Below, one piece after another: positions 1-8,286 of a stretch of DNA of 64,000 nucleotides (positions within the stretch are counted from its first letter, which is position 1; each line of letters opens with the position of its first letter). This DNA comes from Arthrobacter sp. Soil764. GTDB taxonomy: Bacteria > Actinomycetota > Actinomycetes > Actinomycetales > Micrococcaceae. The stretch spans positions 349,512 to 413,511 of the forward strand of contig NZ_LMSI01000001.1 of NCBI RefSeq assembly GCF_001428075.1, written 5' to 3'. The position numbers and the translations under genes are program-made. Under the pieces are notes generated by a model. It was not told the DNA's origin and made no database searches. It saw only the letters and a list, made by a program, of their open reading frames with translations.

Positions 1-1574
1 ACGTCGTCGGGATCCTCCACGTGGAGGCCCTGCAAACCAAGGCTCTCGGCGAAACCCGCGTAGTCGACGTCGGGCAGCACCTGGGATTCGCGGAAGGCCG
101 GCACCCCGCCCATGGCCCGCATCTCCCACGTGACCTGGTTCAGGTCGTTGTTGTGCAGGACGGCCACCACCAGCCGGGGATCATCCCATTCCCGCCAGTA
201 GTGCTTCACGGTGATGAGCTCCGCCAGCCCGTTCATCTGCATGGCGCCGTCACCGGCGAACGCGATGGCCGGCCGGCCCGGGAACGCGAACTTGGCGCCG
301 ATGGCGTAGGGGACACCCGGACCCATGGTTGCCAGGTTGCCGGACAGCGAACCGCGGACCCCCTCCCGGAATTTCAGCTGCCGCGCGTACCAGTTCGCTG
401 ACGAGCCGGAATCCGCGCTGAGCATTGCATCCGCCGGCAGCCGGGGGGAGAGCTCCGCGAACAGCCGCATGGGGTTGACCGGATTGGCATCGACCATGGC
501 CTCGTCATGCATGGTCTCCCACCAGCGGCTGATGTTCGACTCCAGGTTTTCCCGCCAGGACCGGTCCTGCTTGCGTACCAGGTGCGGGATCAGGGCGCGC
601 AGGGCAGTGGCGGCGTCGGCCACGATGTTGAATTCGTTGGTGTAGCGCAGGCCGATCATCTTCGGGTCCACGTCGATCTGCACGCCGCGGGCCTGCCCGG
701 GTTCCGGCAGGAACTGGGTGTACGGGAAGCTGGAGCCCACCGTGAGCAGGGTGTCGCAGTCCCGCATCATTTCGTAGCTGGGCCGGGTGCCCAGCAGGCC
801 GATGGAGCCGGTGACGTAGGGCAGGTCATCGGGCAGCGAGTCTTTGCCCAGCAGCGCCTTGGCCACCCCGGCCCCCAACAGTTCGGCCACTTCCCTGACT
901 TCGGCGGCCGCGCCGCGGGCGCCCTGGCCGATCAGGATGGCCACCTTGGATCCCTCGTTCAGGAGCTGCGCGGCGCCGCGGATGGAGTCGCTGTCCGGCT
1001 GGAGGTCCGGCCAGCGCACGCCGACGCTGGAGGGCACCATCTTGAAATCGTGCGTGGGGGCGGCGTACTCCAGTTCCTGCACGTCCGCCGGGATGATCAC
1101 CGCGGTGGGCGCCTGTTGGGCCTCGGCGATCCGGATGGCCCTGTCGATGACGTTGGGCAGCTGCTGGGGAACGGTGACCATCTGGACGTAGTCCGAGGCG
1201 ACGTCCTTGAACAGGGTCAGCAGGTCAACCTCCTGCTGGTAGGACCCGCCCATGGCACTGCGTGCGGTCTGCCCCACGATGGCCACCACCGGAACGTGGT
1301 CCAGCTTGGCGTCATAGAGGCCGTTGAGCAGGTGGATGGCTCCGGGCCCGGAGGTGGCCATGCACACGGCAACCCGGCCGCCGTACTTGGCGTAGCCCAC
1401 GGCCTCGAACGCCGCCATCTCCTCGTGCCGGGCCTGGATGAATTTTGGCTGGTTGCCCGCCTTGCCAAAGGCGGCCAGGATGCCGTTGATGCCGTCTCCG
1501 GGGAAACCGAAGACCTTGTCCACGCCCCACTCACCCAGCCGGGAGAGCAGGTAGTCGGCCACTGTTGTTGCCAT
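1..1574 (-). CDS. Thiamine pyrophosphate-dependent enzyme, pyruvate oxidase/dehydrogenase-like (3' end outside window)
   Basis: The frame reads from ATG at 1574 to the window edge, giving 524 codons without a stop. The N-terminus has the TPP-enzyme fold, with a conserved glutamate in an RHEEMAAFEA stretch. The C-terminal half carries a GDGAMQMNG motif, followed about 25 residues later by a paired Asn (LHNNDLN), the Mg-TPP binding motif. Family members decarboxylate 2-oxo acids such as pyruvate using FAD and a quinone or oxygen; the substrate here is not readable. It starts 2 bp after the GMC oxidoreductase stop and is the last visible gene of a four-gene operon. Alternatives in the family are acetolactate synthase-like or glyoxylate carboligase-like enzymes. 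Confidence 0.85.
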   Translation of the reverse strand, partial: MATTVADYLLSRLGEWGVDKVFGFPGDGINGILAAFGKAGNQPKFIQARHEEMAAFEAVGYAKYGGRVAVCMATSGPGAIHLLNGLYDAKLDHVPVVAIVGQTARSAMGGSYQQEVDLLTLFKDVASDYVQMVTVPQQLPNVIDRAIRIAEAQQAPTAVIIPADVQELEYAAPTHDFKMVPSSVGVRWPDLQPDSDSIRGAAQLLNEGSKVAILIGQGARGAAAEVREVAELLGAGVAKALLGKDSLPDDLPYVTGSIGLLGTRPSYEMMRDCDTLLTVGSSFPYTQFLPEPGQARGVQIDVDPKMIGLRYTNEFNIVADAATALRALIPHLVRKQDRSWRENLESNISRWWETMHDEAMVDANPVNPMRLFAELSPRLPADAMLSADSGSSANWYARQLKFREGVRGSLSGNLATMGPGVPYAIGAKFAFPGRPAIAFAGDGAMQMNGLAELITVKHYWREWDDPRLVVAVLHNNDLNQVTWEMRAMGGVPAFRESQVLPDVDYAGFAESLGLQGLHVEDPDD

Positions 1575-1576
1575 GA

Positions 1577-3232
1577 TCAGTCTTCCTTTGCGCTCATCGG
1601 GGCGCCGCGGCGGGCGCCTTGGACCAGGACGCGGGCGGCCCGGGCCGCCAGCGCCATGATGGTCAGGGCAGGATTGGCGCTGCCCTGGGTGGGCAGCACG
1701 CTGCCGTCGGTGACCAGGAGGTTGGGGACCGCGAAACTGCGGCAGTTCCGGTCCACCACGCCGTCCTCCTGGGTGGCTGCCATCCGGGCCCCGCCCACCA
1801 GGTGGGCGTAGCGGTTGATGGTAATGACCTCCTCCGCCCCCGCCGCCGTGAGGATCTTTTCCATCACCTGCTGCGCGGCGGACATCAGCTGCCGGTCGTT
1901 GTCACACTGGCTGTAGCTGAAGCGGGCCACGGGGATCCCGTGCCGGTCCGTTTCGTCCGCCAGCGTTACCCGGTTCTCCTCCAGGGGGAGGAATTCGCAC
2001 AGGGCACCCAGGCATGCCCAGTGCGGGTAGTCACTCATGTAGCGGCGAAGGGTGGGCCCCCAGTGCCCCTGGGCTGCAACATGCTCGGCCCAGGTGATGG
2101 GCAGCGGGGACACGCACTGGATGGAGAACCCCCGCTTGTACGGCTTGGTGGGATCCGTTTCGTAGAAGTCCTCCGTGCTGACTTCAGGGGGAGGGGCCTT
2201 CCACATCCGCACCTCGGCCTGGAACCGCCCCGCGGTTTGCGGTGCGCCCTGGACCATCAGGTACCGGCCTACCTGGTCGAAGTCGTTGCACATCCCGTCG
2301 GGGAAGCGCGGCGAGGTGCAGTTCAGCAGCAGCCGCGGGGTTTCGATCGAGTAGCCGGCCACCGCCACCATCCGGGCCCGCTGGAACCGGGTGACACCGC
2401 CCTGGACATATTCCACGCCGGTGGCCAGTCCGCTGTGTTCATCGAAGCAGATCCGGGTGGCCATGGAGTCCGGGCGGATTTCGGCGCCGTGGGCCAGCGC
2501 GTCCGGAACATGCGTGATCAGGGGCGAGGCTTTGGCATTGACCTTGCAGCCCTGGAGGCAGAAGCCGCGGTAAATGCAGTGCGGCCGGTTGCCGAACCTG
2601 CCGTTGGCAATGGCCACCGGGCCCACCTTCGCGGTGACGCCGCAGGCATTGGCGCCGCGGAGGAACAGTTCCCCGTTGCCGGACACGGGATGCGGCCGGT
2701 GGGGGTAGCCGTGCGGGTCGCCCCACGGCCAGTGTTCGCCGGCGACGGGCAGTTCCGCTTCGACGTCCTCGTAGTATGGCCGCAGGTCCGCGTAGTCCAG
2801 GGGCCAGTCGGCGCCCACACCATCGGTGCTGAAGGTGCGGAAGTCGCTGGGGTGGAAGCGCGGGGTGTAGCCGGCGAAGTGCACCATGGATCCGCCCACT
2901 CCGCGGCCCGAATTGTTCGACCCCAAGGGCACAGGATCCGTCCCGGAGATGACGCGTGGTTCGGTCCAGTACAGGTGGTGGGACCCGGCTTCATCGCTGA
3001 CCCAGTCCCGCTCCGGCTCCCAGAACGGCCCGGCGTCCAGGGCGACGGCCCGCCAGCCGGCGCGGGCCAGGCGCTGCAGAAGGGTGGACCCGCCGGCTCC
3101 GCAGCCCACGATCACCATGTCCACCTCATCGGTTTCGCCGTACCGCCGCATGTCCTCCCGCAGCCGCAGGTTGCTGCCAGGGCCCTTAGGCAACAGCCAG
3201 GCAGATTCGTTGCGCTCGCGGACCCGGTTCAC
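1577..3232 (-). CDS. GMC family FAD-dependent oxidoreductase
   Basis: This is a 551-residue flavoenzyme of the glucose-methanol-choline family. A dinucleotide-binding GCGAGG sits at residues 43-48. The C-terminal GMC block has a catalytic-type His in AHLVGGARM and an NLLVTDGSVLPTQG stretch. The start is GTG at 3232, overlapping the upstream stop by 4 bp (GTGA); the frame stays open further upstream but runs into the neighbouring gene. No Tat or Sec signal peptide is visible. Paired with a gluconate-2-dehydrogenase-3-like subunit it probably oxidises a sugar, polyol or sugar acid, and the downstream TPP enzyme may use a product. The substrate is unknown. Confidence 0.9.
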   Translation of the reverse strand: MNRVRERNESAWLLPKGPGSNLRLREDMRRYGETDEVDMVIVGCGAGGSTLLQRLARAGWRAVALDAGPFWEPERDWVSDEAGSHHLYWTEPRVISGTDPVPLGSNNSGRGVGGSMVHFAGYTPRFHPSDFRTFSTDGVGADWPLDYADLRPYYEDVEAELPVAGEHWPWGDPHGYPHRPHPVSGNGELFLRGANACGVTAKVGPVAIANGRFGNRPHCIYRGFCLQGCKVNAKASPLITHVPDALAHGAEIRPDSMATRICFDEHSGLATGVEYVQGGVTRFQRARMVAVAGYSIETPRLLLNCTSPRFPDGMCNDFDQVGRYLMVQGAPQTAGRFQAEVRMWKAPPPEVSTEDFYETDPTKPYKRGFSIQCVSPLPITWAEHVAAQGHWGPTLRRYMSDYPHWACLGALCEFLPLEENRVTLADETDRHGIPVARFSYSQCDNDRQLMSAAQQVMEKILTAAGAEEVITINRYAHLVGGARMAATQEDGVVDRNCRSFAVPNLLVTDGSVLPTQGSANPALTIMALAARAARVLVQGARRGAPMSAKED

Positions 3233-3870
3233 CGGTCTGCCCCATGCGTCGGATCCGCACCGGGGCGGACGTCCCGCACCTCGAACGGCTCCAGCCGGTC
3301 CACCCCCAGGTTCTTGTAGCCTCGGGGGTAGGCCGGTCCGCCAAAGCCGATCTCGTCCCAGGCCAGCGGATGCGAGTAGAACGCGGTGCAGGCGTACCGG
3401 GTCCACAGGCTCCACACCCGGTCCGCCGGCAGGCCGTGCCACAGTTCCCGGTCAAGGTTGCAGATGTCCTGCAGGAGTCCAGCCTGCTGGTTCGGATCCA
3501 GGCGGGCGAAGGTGCAGCCGGCACGGGACCGTGCCTCACTGTCCAGCGCCGCCAGGGTTGCCCGCCAGGCTTCACCGTCCCGCGGCATGTTGTCGTAGTG
3601 CCAGCCATCGGTTTGCTCCTCGGCCAGCCTGGCGTCCACCATGTTCACCACCGGCACGCGGGGCTCGCCCTGCTGGCCCAGCAGCAGGTCCAAGAGGGCA
3701 CGCGCCGCAGCTTCCTCTTGGGGCGTGAAGAAACGGACGTCCGGCGGCATGCCCAGGCGGGATTCGACGACGGCGGCAGTGGCCCGGTCCCAGTGGCCCG
3801 CCTGGGCAAGGGTGCTGAAGCCGGGGTAGCGCCCGCCGCCGTCTGACGTTTCCAGCGGAAGGCTGCTCAT
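3229..3870 (-). CDS. Gluconate 2-dehydrogenase subunit 3-like protein
   Basis: This 213-residue protein resembles the small subunit that partners GMC-type dehydrogenases, with the family's pattern of a central acidic/Trp region and a GFGGPAYPRGY segment near the C-terminus. Classical family members carry a Tat signal; here the N-terminus (MSSLPLETSD) has none, so the complex appears cytoplasmic. ATG at 3870 overlaps the membrane-protein stop by 4 bp, and its own stop overlaps the GMC start, so the three genes are translationally coupled. Confidence 0.8.
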   Translation of the reverse strand: MSSLPLETSDGGGRYPGFSTLAQAGHWDRATAAVVESRLGMPPDVRFFTPQEEAAARALLDLLLGQQGEPRVPVVNMVDARLAEEQTDGWHYDNMPRDGEAWRATLAALDSEARSRAGCTFARLDPNQQAGLLQDICNLDRELWHGLPADRVWSLWTRYACTAFYSHPLAWDEIGFGGPAYPRGYKNLGVDRLEPFEVRDVRPGADPTHGADR

Positions 3871-4334
3871 GGTTCCCGCCTCAGGACGGAGGCCAGCACA
3901 CCCATCCCGCCCACCAGGGTGACCAGCAGCGGCGCGAACAGCGGCGGGCCCATCTCCAGGTTGTAGCGCAGGTTGGACAGCCCGCCGGGTTTCTGCCGGA
4001 TCCCCTGCAGGTGCAGCCAGGTTCCCTGCAGCCCGTTGGCGATGATGGCGGCGCTGGCCAGGGGGAGGGCGGTTTTTGCCATGCGGCGGCTGAACACCCC
4101 GGCCACCCCTGCGGCGGCCCCCACCGGACCCAGGGCCACGGGAACCCACATCCACGCGTTGCCGAAGCTGGCCTTGTCGTGTTCAAGGTAGATCTCCGCC
4201 GCCGTGACCAGTGCCCCGGCCGCTGTCAGGCCTGAGAGGGACCGTTCAAACCGCCCCGCCTGCACGTTCCTGATGAGCCGGTCGATACCGCTGACCGTGC
4301 TGCTGACCGGATCGGCCGGATGGTGCGTCTTCAT
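3867..4334 (-). CDS. Small four-helix membrane protein of the GMC operon
   Basis: This 155-residue protein has a charged N-terminus and about four hydrophobic helices, at roughly residues 30-50, 63-85, 90-112 and 130-150. No family is recognised. ATG at 4334 is chosen because AAGGAG lies just upstream; longer readings run into the divergent promoter. It is the first gene of the operon and could anchor the soluble dehydrogenase or link it to the respiratory chain, but that is only inferred from position. Confidence 0.75.
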   Translation of the reverse strand: MKTHHPADPVSSTVSGIDRLIRNVQAGRFERSLSGLTAAGALVTAAEIYLEHDKASFGNAWMWVPVALGPVGAAAGVAGVFSRRMAKTALPLASAAIIANGLQGTWLHLQGIRQKPGGLSNLRYNLEMGPPLFAPLLVTLVGGMGVLASVLRREP

Positions 4335-4413
4335 GATTCTCCTTAATGCCGGCCGCCCATGGGGAGGGGGAAACCAGCAAACTTTGCGGGGTAGCAACTA
4401 TTGGAGGAAACTG

Positions 4414-4920
4414 GTGTCCATGGATACATCTGCCGGATCTGGGCCGGTCCCCGAAACCCTAAGCCGGGAAGTCGAAGCCGTGATGGCCGCCGCCGATACC
4501 CTCATGCGTGTAGTGGCCCGCTCTGTTGCCGAGGTTGAGGACATTGTTAATACCCCGCAGTTGCGGGTGCTGGTGCTGATCCATACCCACGGACCCCAAA
4601 ACCTGGGCGGTGTGGCCGCAGAGCTTGGCGTGCATGCCTCGAATGCCACCCGCATCTGCGACCGGCTGGTGGCCGCTGACCTGCTGCAGCGCCGTGAAGA
4701 TCCCGCTGACCGCCGGTACATCCGACTGGAATTGACCCGTGAAGGCAGGGAACTGGTGGATACCGTGCTGCGGCACCGGCGGCAGGCCATTGCCGAGGTG
4801 ATTGCCAGGATGCCCGCCGGGCGGCGACCCGCACTGGCTGCAGCGCTGGAGGCCTTCGCGGCCGCCGCCGGCGGCCAAGGTACCTCCGACGGTCGCTTTA
4901 CGTTGGGCTCCGGTACCTGA
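4414..4920 (+). CDS. MarR family transcriptional regulator
   Basis: A 168-residue MarR-type winged-helix protein. The recognition-helix region has LGVHASNATRICDRLV, and the wing has a DPADRRYIRLELT segment typical of MarR proteins. GTG at 4414 lies 6 nt after GGAGG and is preferred to ATG at 4420. It is divergent from the GMC operon across 79 bp, so it probably controls that operon and itself. The ligand is unknown. Confidence 0.88.
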   Translation: MSMDTSAGSGPVPETLSREVEAVMAAADTLMRVVARSVAEVEDIVNTPQLRVLVLIHTHGPQNLGGVAAELGVHASNATRICDRLVAADLLQRREDPADRRYIRLELTREGRELVDTVLRHRRQAIAEVIARMPAGRRPALAAALEAFAAAAGGQGTSDGRFTLGSGT

Positions 4921-4970
4921 CGGAACCGGATCCTGGTGCGGCAAGCCATGCCTTCATTGAACCCCAATGC

Positions 4971-4984
4971 TTGCGCATGCGCAA
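4971..4984. promoter_or_regulatory. TTGCG-N4-CGCAA palindrome, copy 1
   Basis: The 14-bp site has inverted half sites TTGCG and CGCAA around CATG and is followed by TAGTTGGC. It lies between the 3' ends of the MarR gene and the aldose epimerase gene, so its target is unclear. It matches three other intergenic sites at 7150, 10558 and 13862. Confidence 0.5.
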
Positions 4985-5042
4985 TAGTTGGCCGAGGCTG
5001 CGGGTAGCTTTTCCGTAGGTCCGGAGGGGCTCAGGGGGCCGT

Positions 5043-6032
5043 TTAGAGCGCTCTGATGCCCCACTGTCCCGTGTGGGATTGCCCGGGCTCCAGGGTGATC
5101 AGGCCTTCACCTGAGTTGAAGGCGTCGGGGGCGCAAGTCATGGGCTCCACGCCCAGTCCCGTGCGGCGGCGGTCCGGTTGCGGAAGGGTGTCGCCCGTGA
5201 AGATTTCCAGGTAGGGGTAGGTGCCGTCCACCCATAGCTCAACCCCTCCGGAGTGGTCCGGACGCAGCAGCGTCACACTGGCGCGCCCGTCCCCGTCACG
5301 GATCAGGTCGGTGTAGGCCACATCGATGGGGCGGGCCCCAAGTTGCTGGAGTTCGCGCAGGTCGTACTCCGTGCCATCCACGCGCTGGTGTCCCGTGGGG
5401 ATGCCGTGTTCATCCACGGGCAGGTACGTCCGCCCCGGCACCTGGACCAAGCCCGCGTCGATGACCTGGCCCGGCTGCCCCAGGCTGAGGTACGGATGCG
5501 CGCCTATGCCGAACGGGCAGGGCTCCGGGCTGCGGTTGGTGACGGTGGTCCGCACGCTCAGCCCGCCGTCGTCCAGCCCGTAGTCCAGCCGGCAATCCAG
5601 CACCCACGGCCAGCCCTGACAGGCGTGAAGGGTGTGCGTGAACGAGATCCTGTCCTCCCGCTGATCCTCAACGTCCCAGTTCCGCCAGCGGGTCAAGCCA
5701 TGGATGGCCCCGCCCTTGTCCGGCTCGCTGAGATCAAGCTGCAGGGTGCTGCCGCCCCATGTGTAGGCACCGCCCTTGACCCGGTTGGGCCACGGGATGA
5801 GGGACTGTCCCCGCGCCCCGGTGCACATCTCCTCCGGGCCGTAGCCCTCCACCAGGGGGCGGCCGTCCAGCAGGTAGTCCCGCAGCGCCCCGCCCACCTC
5901 CGTGAGGTGCGCGGATTGCCGGCCGTGCCGGATGTCGTACTGGCGCCCTGACGGGAGCCGGTGGCCGCTGCTGGCCTCCGGTCCTGTCTGGTCGCCACTC
6001 TTCGCCGCCGGGCTCATGGCTCCGGCGCTCAT
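5043..6032 (-). CDS. Aldose 1-epimerase family protein
   Basis: A 329-residue mutarotase-fold protein. The family's catalytic residues appear as His111 (AIHGLT), His179 (GIGAHPYL) and Glu296 (GLGVEPMTC). It would interconvert anomers of an aldose. ATG at 6032 overlaps the stop of the upstream glucose dehydrogenase gene by 4 bp. That coupling is sensible, because the dehydrogenase uses the beta anomer of glucose and the epimerase would replenish it. Confidence 0.9.
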   Translation of the reverse strand: MSAGAMSPAAKSGDQTGPEASSGHRLPSGRQYDIRHGRQSAHLTEVGGALRDYLLDGRPLVEGYGPEEMCTGARGQSLIPWPNRVKGGAYTWGGSTLQLDLSEPDKGGAIHGLTRWRNWDVEDQREDRISFTHTLHACQGWPWVLDCRLDYGLDDGGLSVRTTVTNRSPEPCPFGIGAHPYLSLGQPGQVIDAGLVQVPGRTYLPVDEHGIPTGHQRVDGTEYDLRELQQLGARPIDVAYTDLIRDGDGRASVTLLRPDHSGGVELWVDGTYPYLEIFTGDTLPQPDRRRTGLGVEPMTCAPDAFNSGEGLITLEPGQSHTGQWGIRAL

Positions 6033-7102
6033 GGCTGCCCGGTCCCGCCGTCGTCCTTCGCCTGGAGGTCCAGCACCACTTTGACGTCATCGGGGTGGCG
6101 GTCAAAGGCCCCGGCGAATTTCCCAAGGGGTACCCGGCGGCTGATCAAGCGCCGCAGCCAGTCCGCGTCCGCAGAGGCCAGCGCCTTGGCGCCGGCGTCA
6201 TAGTGGCGCCGGTTGGCATTGACGCTGCCAAAGACCACGCCATTCATCAGCACTTCCTCGCGGTTCAGCGCGCCGACGTCCACCTCGGTTTGCTTCCCGG
6301 TACCCGAGACGCCGGTCAGGCAGGTGATGGCATCCTGGGCGCGGCAGCGGAGGGCGTCCAGCACCACGGGGGTCACGCCCGTGCACTCCACCAGGACGTT
6401 GGGCTTGAGGCCGGAGTCCGGCAGGGACTCACTGTGGTACGTGGCGCCCAAGGCGCGGACCAGCTCCGGCTTGGGCCCGTCCTTGACGATGTCGAACACG
6501 TGCACCTCCAGGCCCTGCTGGACGCCCAGGAGAGCGGCGAGCAGGCCCACGGGTCCGGCCCCGGTTACCACTGCGACGTGGGGGTCGAAGAAGGCCCGCT
6601 GCCCGATCCTGTTGATCTGCTCCCAGGCCTTGGCCACGATGGTGGTGGGCTCCAGCAGCACTCCCACGTCTTCCAGCCCGGGGTCCAGTTTCACCATGGC
6701 GTCCGGGTCCGCGCGCCATTGCTCGCGGGCAAATCCGTCCAGGCCTTTGATGCCGTGCTCGGTGTACTTGCCGTTCAGGCACATATCCCATTCCCCGGCG
6801 GCGCAGGCCTTGCACGGCTCGGGATCGGGCCTGCGGACAATGCCGACCACCAGGTCTCCCGCCGCCAGCCCGGAACCCTCCTGAGCCTCCACCACGCGGC
6901 CCAGGTTTTCGTGCCCCAGCACCAGGTGGTCCTGGCCGGGCGGAGCCTCGCCGTATTCGGCGTCGATGATCTCACTGTCCGTGCCGCACAGGCCCACGGC
7001 CAGTGCTTCCACCAGCACCTGGCCCCCGCCCGGCGGCGGTTCTGGAATATCGCGCAGGTGAAGGGAGTCCTTGACTCCAGGGGTTACTGCCAGCGCACGC
7101 AT
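6029..7102 (-). CDS. Glucose 1-dehydrogenase-like zinc alcohol dehydrogenase (MDR family)
   Basis: A 357-residue medium-chain dehydrogenase close in layout to NAD(P)-dependent glucose 1-dehydrogenases. Catalytic zinc ligands are likely Cys39 (GLCGTDSE) and His64-Glu65 (LGHEN). Three cysteines at 97, 100 and 108 correspond to a structural zinc lobe with one usual ligand not evident. The Rossmann motif TGAGPVG is at about 180-186. It heads a two-gene unit with the aldose epimerase and would oxidise glucose to gluconolactone in the cytoplasm. A TTGCG-N4-CGCAA palindrome lies 47 bp upstream of the start and is a likely control site. Confidence 0.85.
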   Translation of the reverse strand: MRALAVTPGVKDSLHLRDIPEPPPGGGQVLVEALAVGLCGTDSEIIDAEYGEAPPGQDHLVLGHENLGRVVEAQEGSGLAAGDLVVGIVRRPDPEPCKACAAGEWDMCLNGKYTEHGIKGLDGFAREQWRADPDAMVKLDPGLEDVGVLLEPTTIVAKAWEQINRIGQRAFFDPHVAVVTGAGPVGLLAALLGVQQGLEVHVFDIVKDGPKPELVRALGATYHSESLPDSGLKPNVLVECTGVTPVVLDALRCRAQDAITCLTGVSGTGKQTEVDVGALNREEVLMNGVVFGSVNANRRHYDAGAKALASADADWLRRLISRRVPLGKFAGAFDRHPDDVKVVLDLQAKDDGGTGQP

Positions 7103-7149
7103 GATGCCTCCCTTTAGCCGTTGTTGTCTTTGCCAGTGTCCCGCCTTAT

Positions 7150-7163
7150 TTGCGGGTGCGCAA
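7150..7163. promoter_or_regulatory. TTGCG-N4-CGCAA palindrome, copy 2
   Basis: Half sites TTGCG and CGCAA flank GGTG, followed by CGGTATT. It sits in the 90-bp gap upstream of the glucose dehydrogenase gene, where a regulator would overlap or flank the promoter. The right half, TGCGCAA plus YGGTAT, recurs at 8241. Confidence 0.6.
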
Positions 7164-7192
7164 CGGTATTTGGGGTTGGGGGTTTTTGGCCC

Positions 7193-8017
7193 TCACTGTT
7201 TTGCCGCCTGGCCGCCGCGGCTGATGTCCAGCATGATCACCACGGCAAGCAGGACCACCGAGATTGAGGCGGATGCGAGCGTGTCAGTTAACCAGTGGTA
7301 GCCAAGGTAGACCCGGCTTGCCGCTTCCAGCGCCAGGCCGCCGGCAGCAGCGGCGAAGGCCAATATGACGGACAGCGTGCGGGCGGACCGGGAGAAGAGC
7401 AGATACGCGCCGATCAGCAGGAAGTTCGAGGCACCGACGACGTGCCCGGAAGGAAACGACGACGTCGCATCGGCGCCCAGCATCATCAGCTCCGTTGGGG
7501 GCCGGGAACGTCCCACGGCGTGGGCGATGACTTCCGTGACGATGACCCCGGTAAGCATCGACCCGGCGAGCAGCAGTGGACGCCAAAGACGGCGGGTCAG
7601 CACGGCCCAGCCCGTGGTGGCGAGCAGTGTTATCACCGGAAGGGCCAACGGGCCGAACACGAAGGCGAGTACCGCCAGGACTGCTGTGGCTGCAGCGCTC
7701 CGGTGATCCACGAACCAGTCGGTCATGGGCCCGTCAGCCGCCGCCACACCTTGTCCGTGGAGCACTTCACCGAGTGTCAATAGAAAGGAGGTGGCGCCCG
7801 CCAGGGCCAGCATCAGGGACACCGCACACAGGATGAGGTACTCGCCGGGAGAGAGGATGTACCCGTCGCCTAATCGGAAGTGCCTTGGCCTTCCCTTCCC
7901 CGGGGTCCGGCTGCGGCCGGTGCCCGCTCCGGGGGAGGGCCTGTCCGGCCGGGGCGCCGGTGCGGGACGGCTTGGCTGTGCATGTCCGGCTTCCGGAGCA
8001 CGCGACGTGTTTGTCAC
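7193..8017 (-). CDS. PAP2 superfamily membrane phosphatase
   Basis: This 274-residue protein has a proline-rich cytoplasmic N-terminus of about 50 residues and then about six membrane helices. The three phosphatase motifs are visible: GRSRPP at 169-174, PSGH at 189-192, and SRVYLGYHWLTD at 234-245. Such enzymes dephosphorylate lipid phosphates such as undecaprenyl diphosphate or phosphatidic acid on the outer membrane face. GTG at 8017 overlaps the stop of a small upstream frame by 4 bp. Confidence 0.88.
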   Translation of the reverse strand: MTNTSRAPEAGHAQPSRPAPAPRPDRPSPGAGTGRSRTPGKGRPRHFRLGDGYILSPGEYLILCAVSLMLALAGATSFLLTLGEVLHGQGVAAADGPMTDWFVDHRSAAATAVLAVLAFVFGPLALPVITLLATTGWAVLTRRLWRPLLLAGSMLTGVIVTEVIAHAVGRSRPPTELMMLGADATSSFPSGHVVGASNFLLIGAYLLFSRSARTLSVILAFAAAAGGLALEAASRVYLGYHWLTDTLASASISVVLLAVVIMLDISRGGQAAKQ

Positions 8018-8166
8018 CGCTCATCCCTCACGTTCCATGCAGTAGGCGTGACCGTCCCTTTCCCTGGCCGGCCGCGGGCGGTGGCGGACCAGGAAGCAGG
8101 ACCATTCCTGCCGCCCTCTGACCTCTGGCCGGACGTCGTCGTCATCGTTTGCCACGGCGTGCTCAT
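8014..8166 (-). CDS. Possible 50-residue leader ORF before the PAP2 gene
   Basis: ATG at 8166 follows AGGAG at a rather short 2-nt gap. The frame ends in a TGA overlapping the GTG start of the PAP2 gene. The product is Ser/Thr/Arg-rich with no recognised domain. The overlap and Shine-Dalgarno sequence suggest a coupled leader peptide, but it may equally be chance in high-GC DNA. Confidence 0.3.
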   Translation of the reverse strand: MSTPWQTMTTTSGQRSEGGRNGPASWSATARGRPGKGTVTPTAWNVRDER

Positions 8167-8223
8167 CTCTCCTGTTGGAACGGCTGCCCTTCGGCGTCGG
8201 AGTCTAAGGTGATGTGCAAGGTT

Positions 8224-8253
8224 AGCGCAACAGTTATACATGCGCAATGGTAT
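8224..8253. promoter_or_regulatory. Tandem CGCAA half sites upstream of the PAP2 gene
   Basis: AGCGCAACAGTT starts at 8224 and TGCGCAATGGTAT starts at 8241. Both match the right half of the TTGCG-N4-CGCAA sites elsewhere, but the TTGCG left halves are missing. They lie upstream of the PAP2 gene and downstream of the PBP gene. Confidence 0.4.
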
Positions 8254-8286
8254 CCCCGTTTGCGGGGCCGGGCCCGTTTGCCCCGG

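Noticed and set aside
1619-3319. Long plus-strand open frame opposite the GMC oxidoreductase gene
   Set aside because: It is the antisense shadow of a strong GMC coding region in high-GC DNA and has no family-like sequence. Similar long antisense frames (e.g. 507-1811, 27902-29041) are rejected for the same reason.
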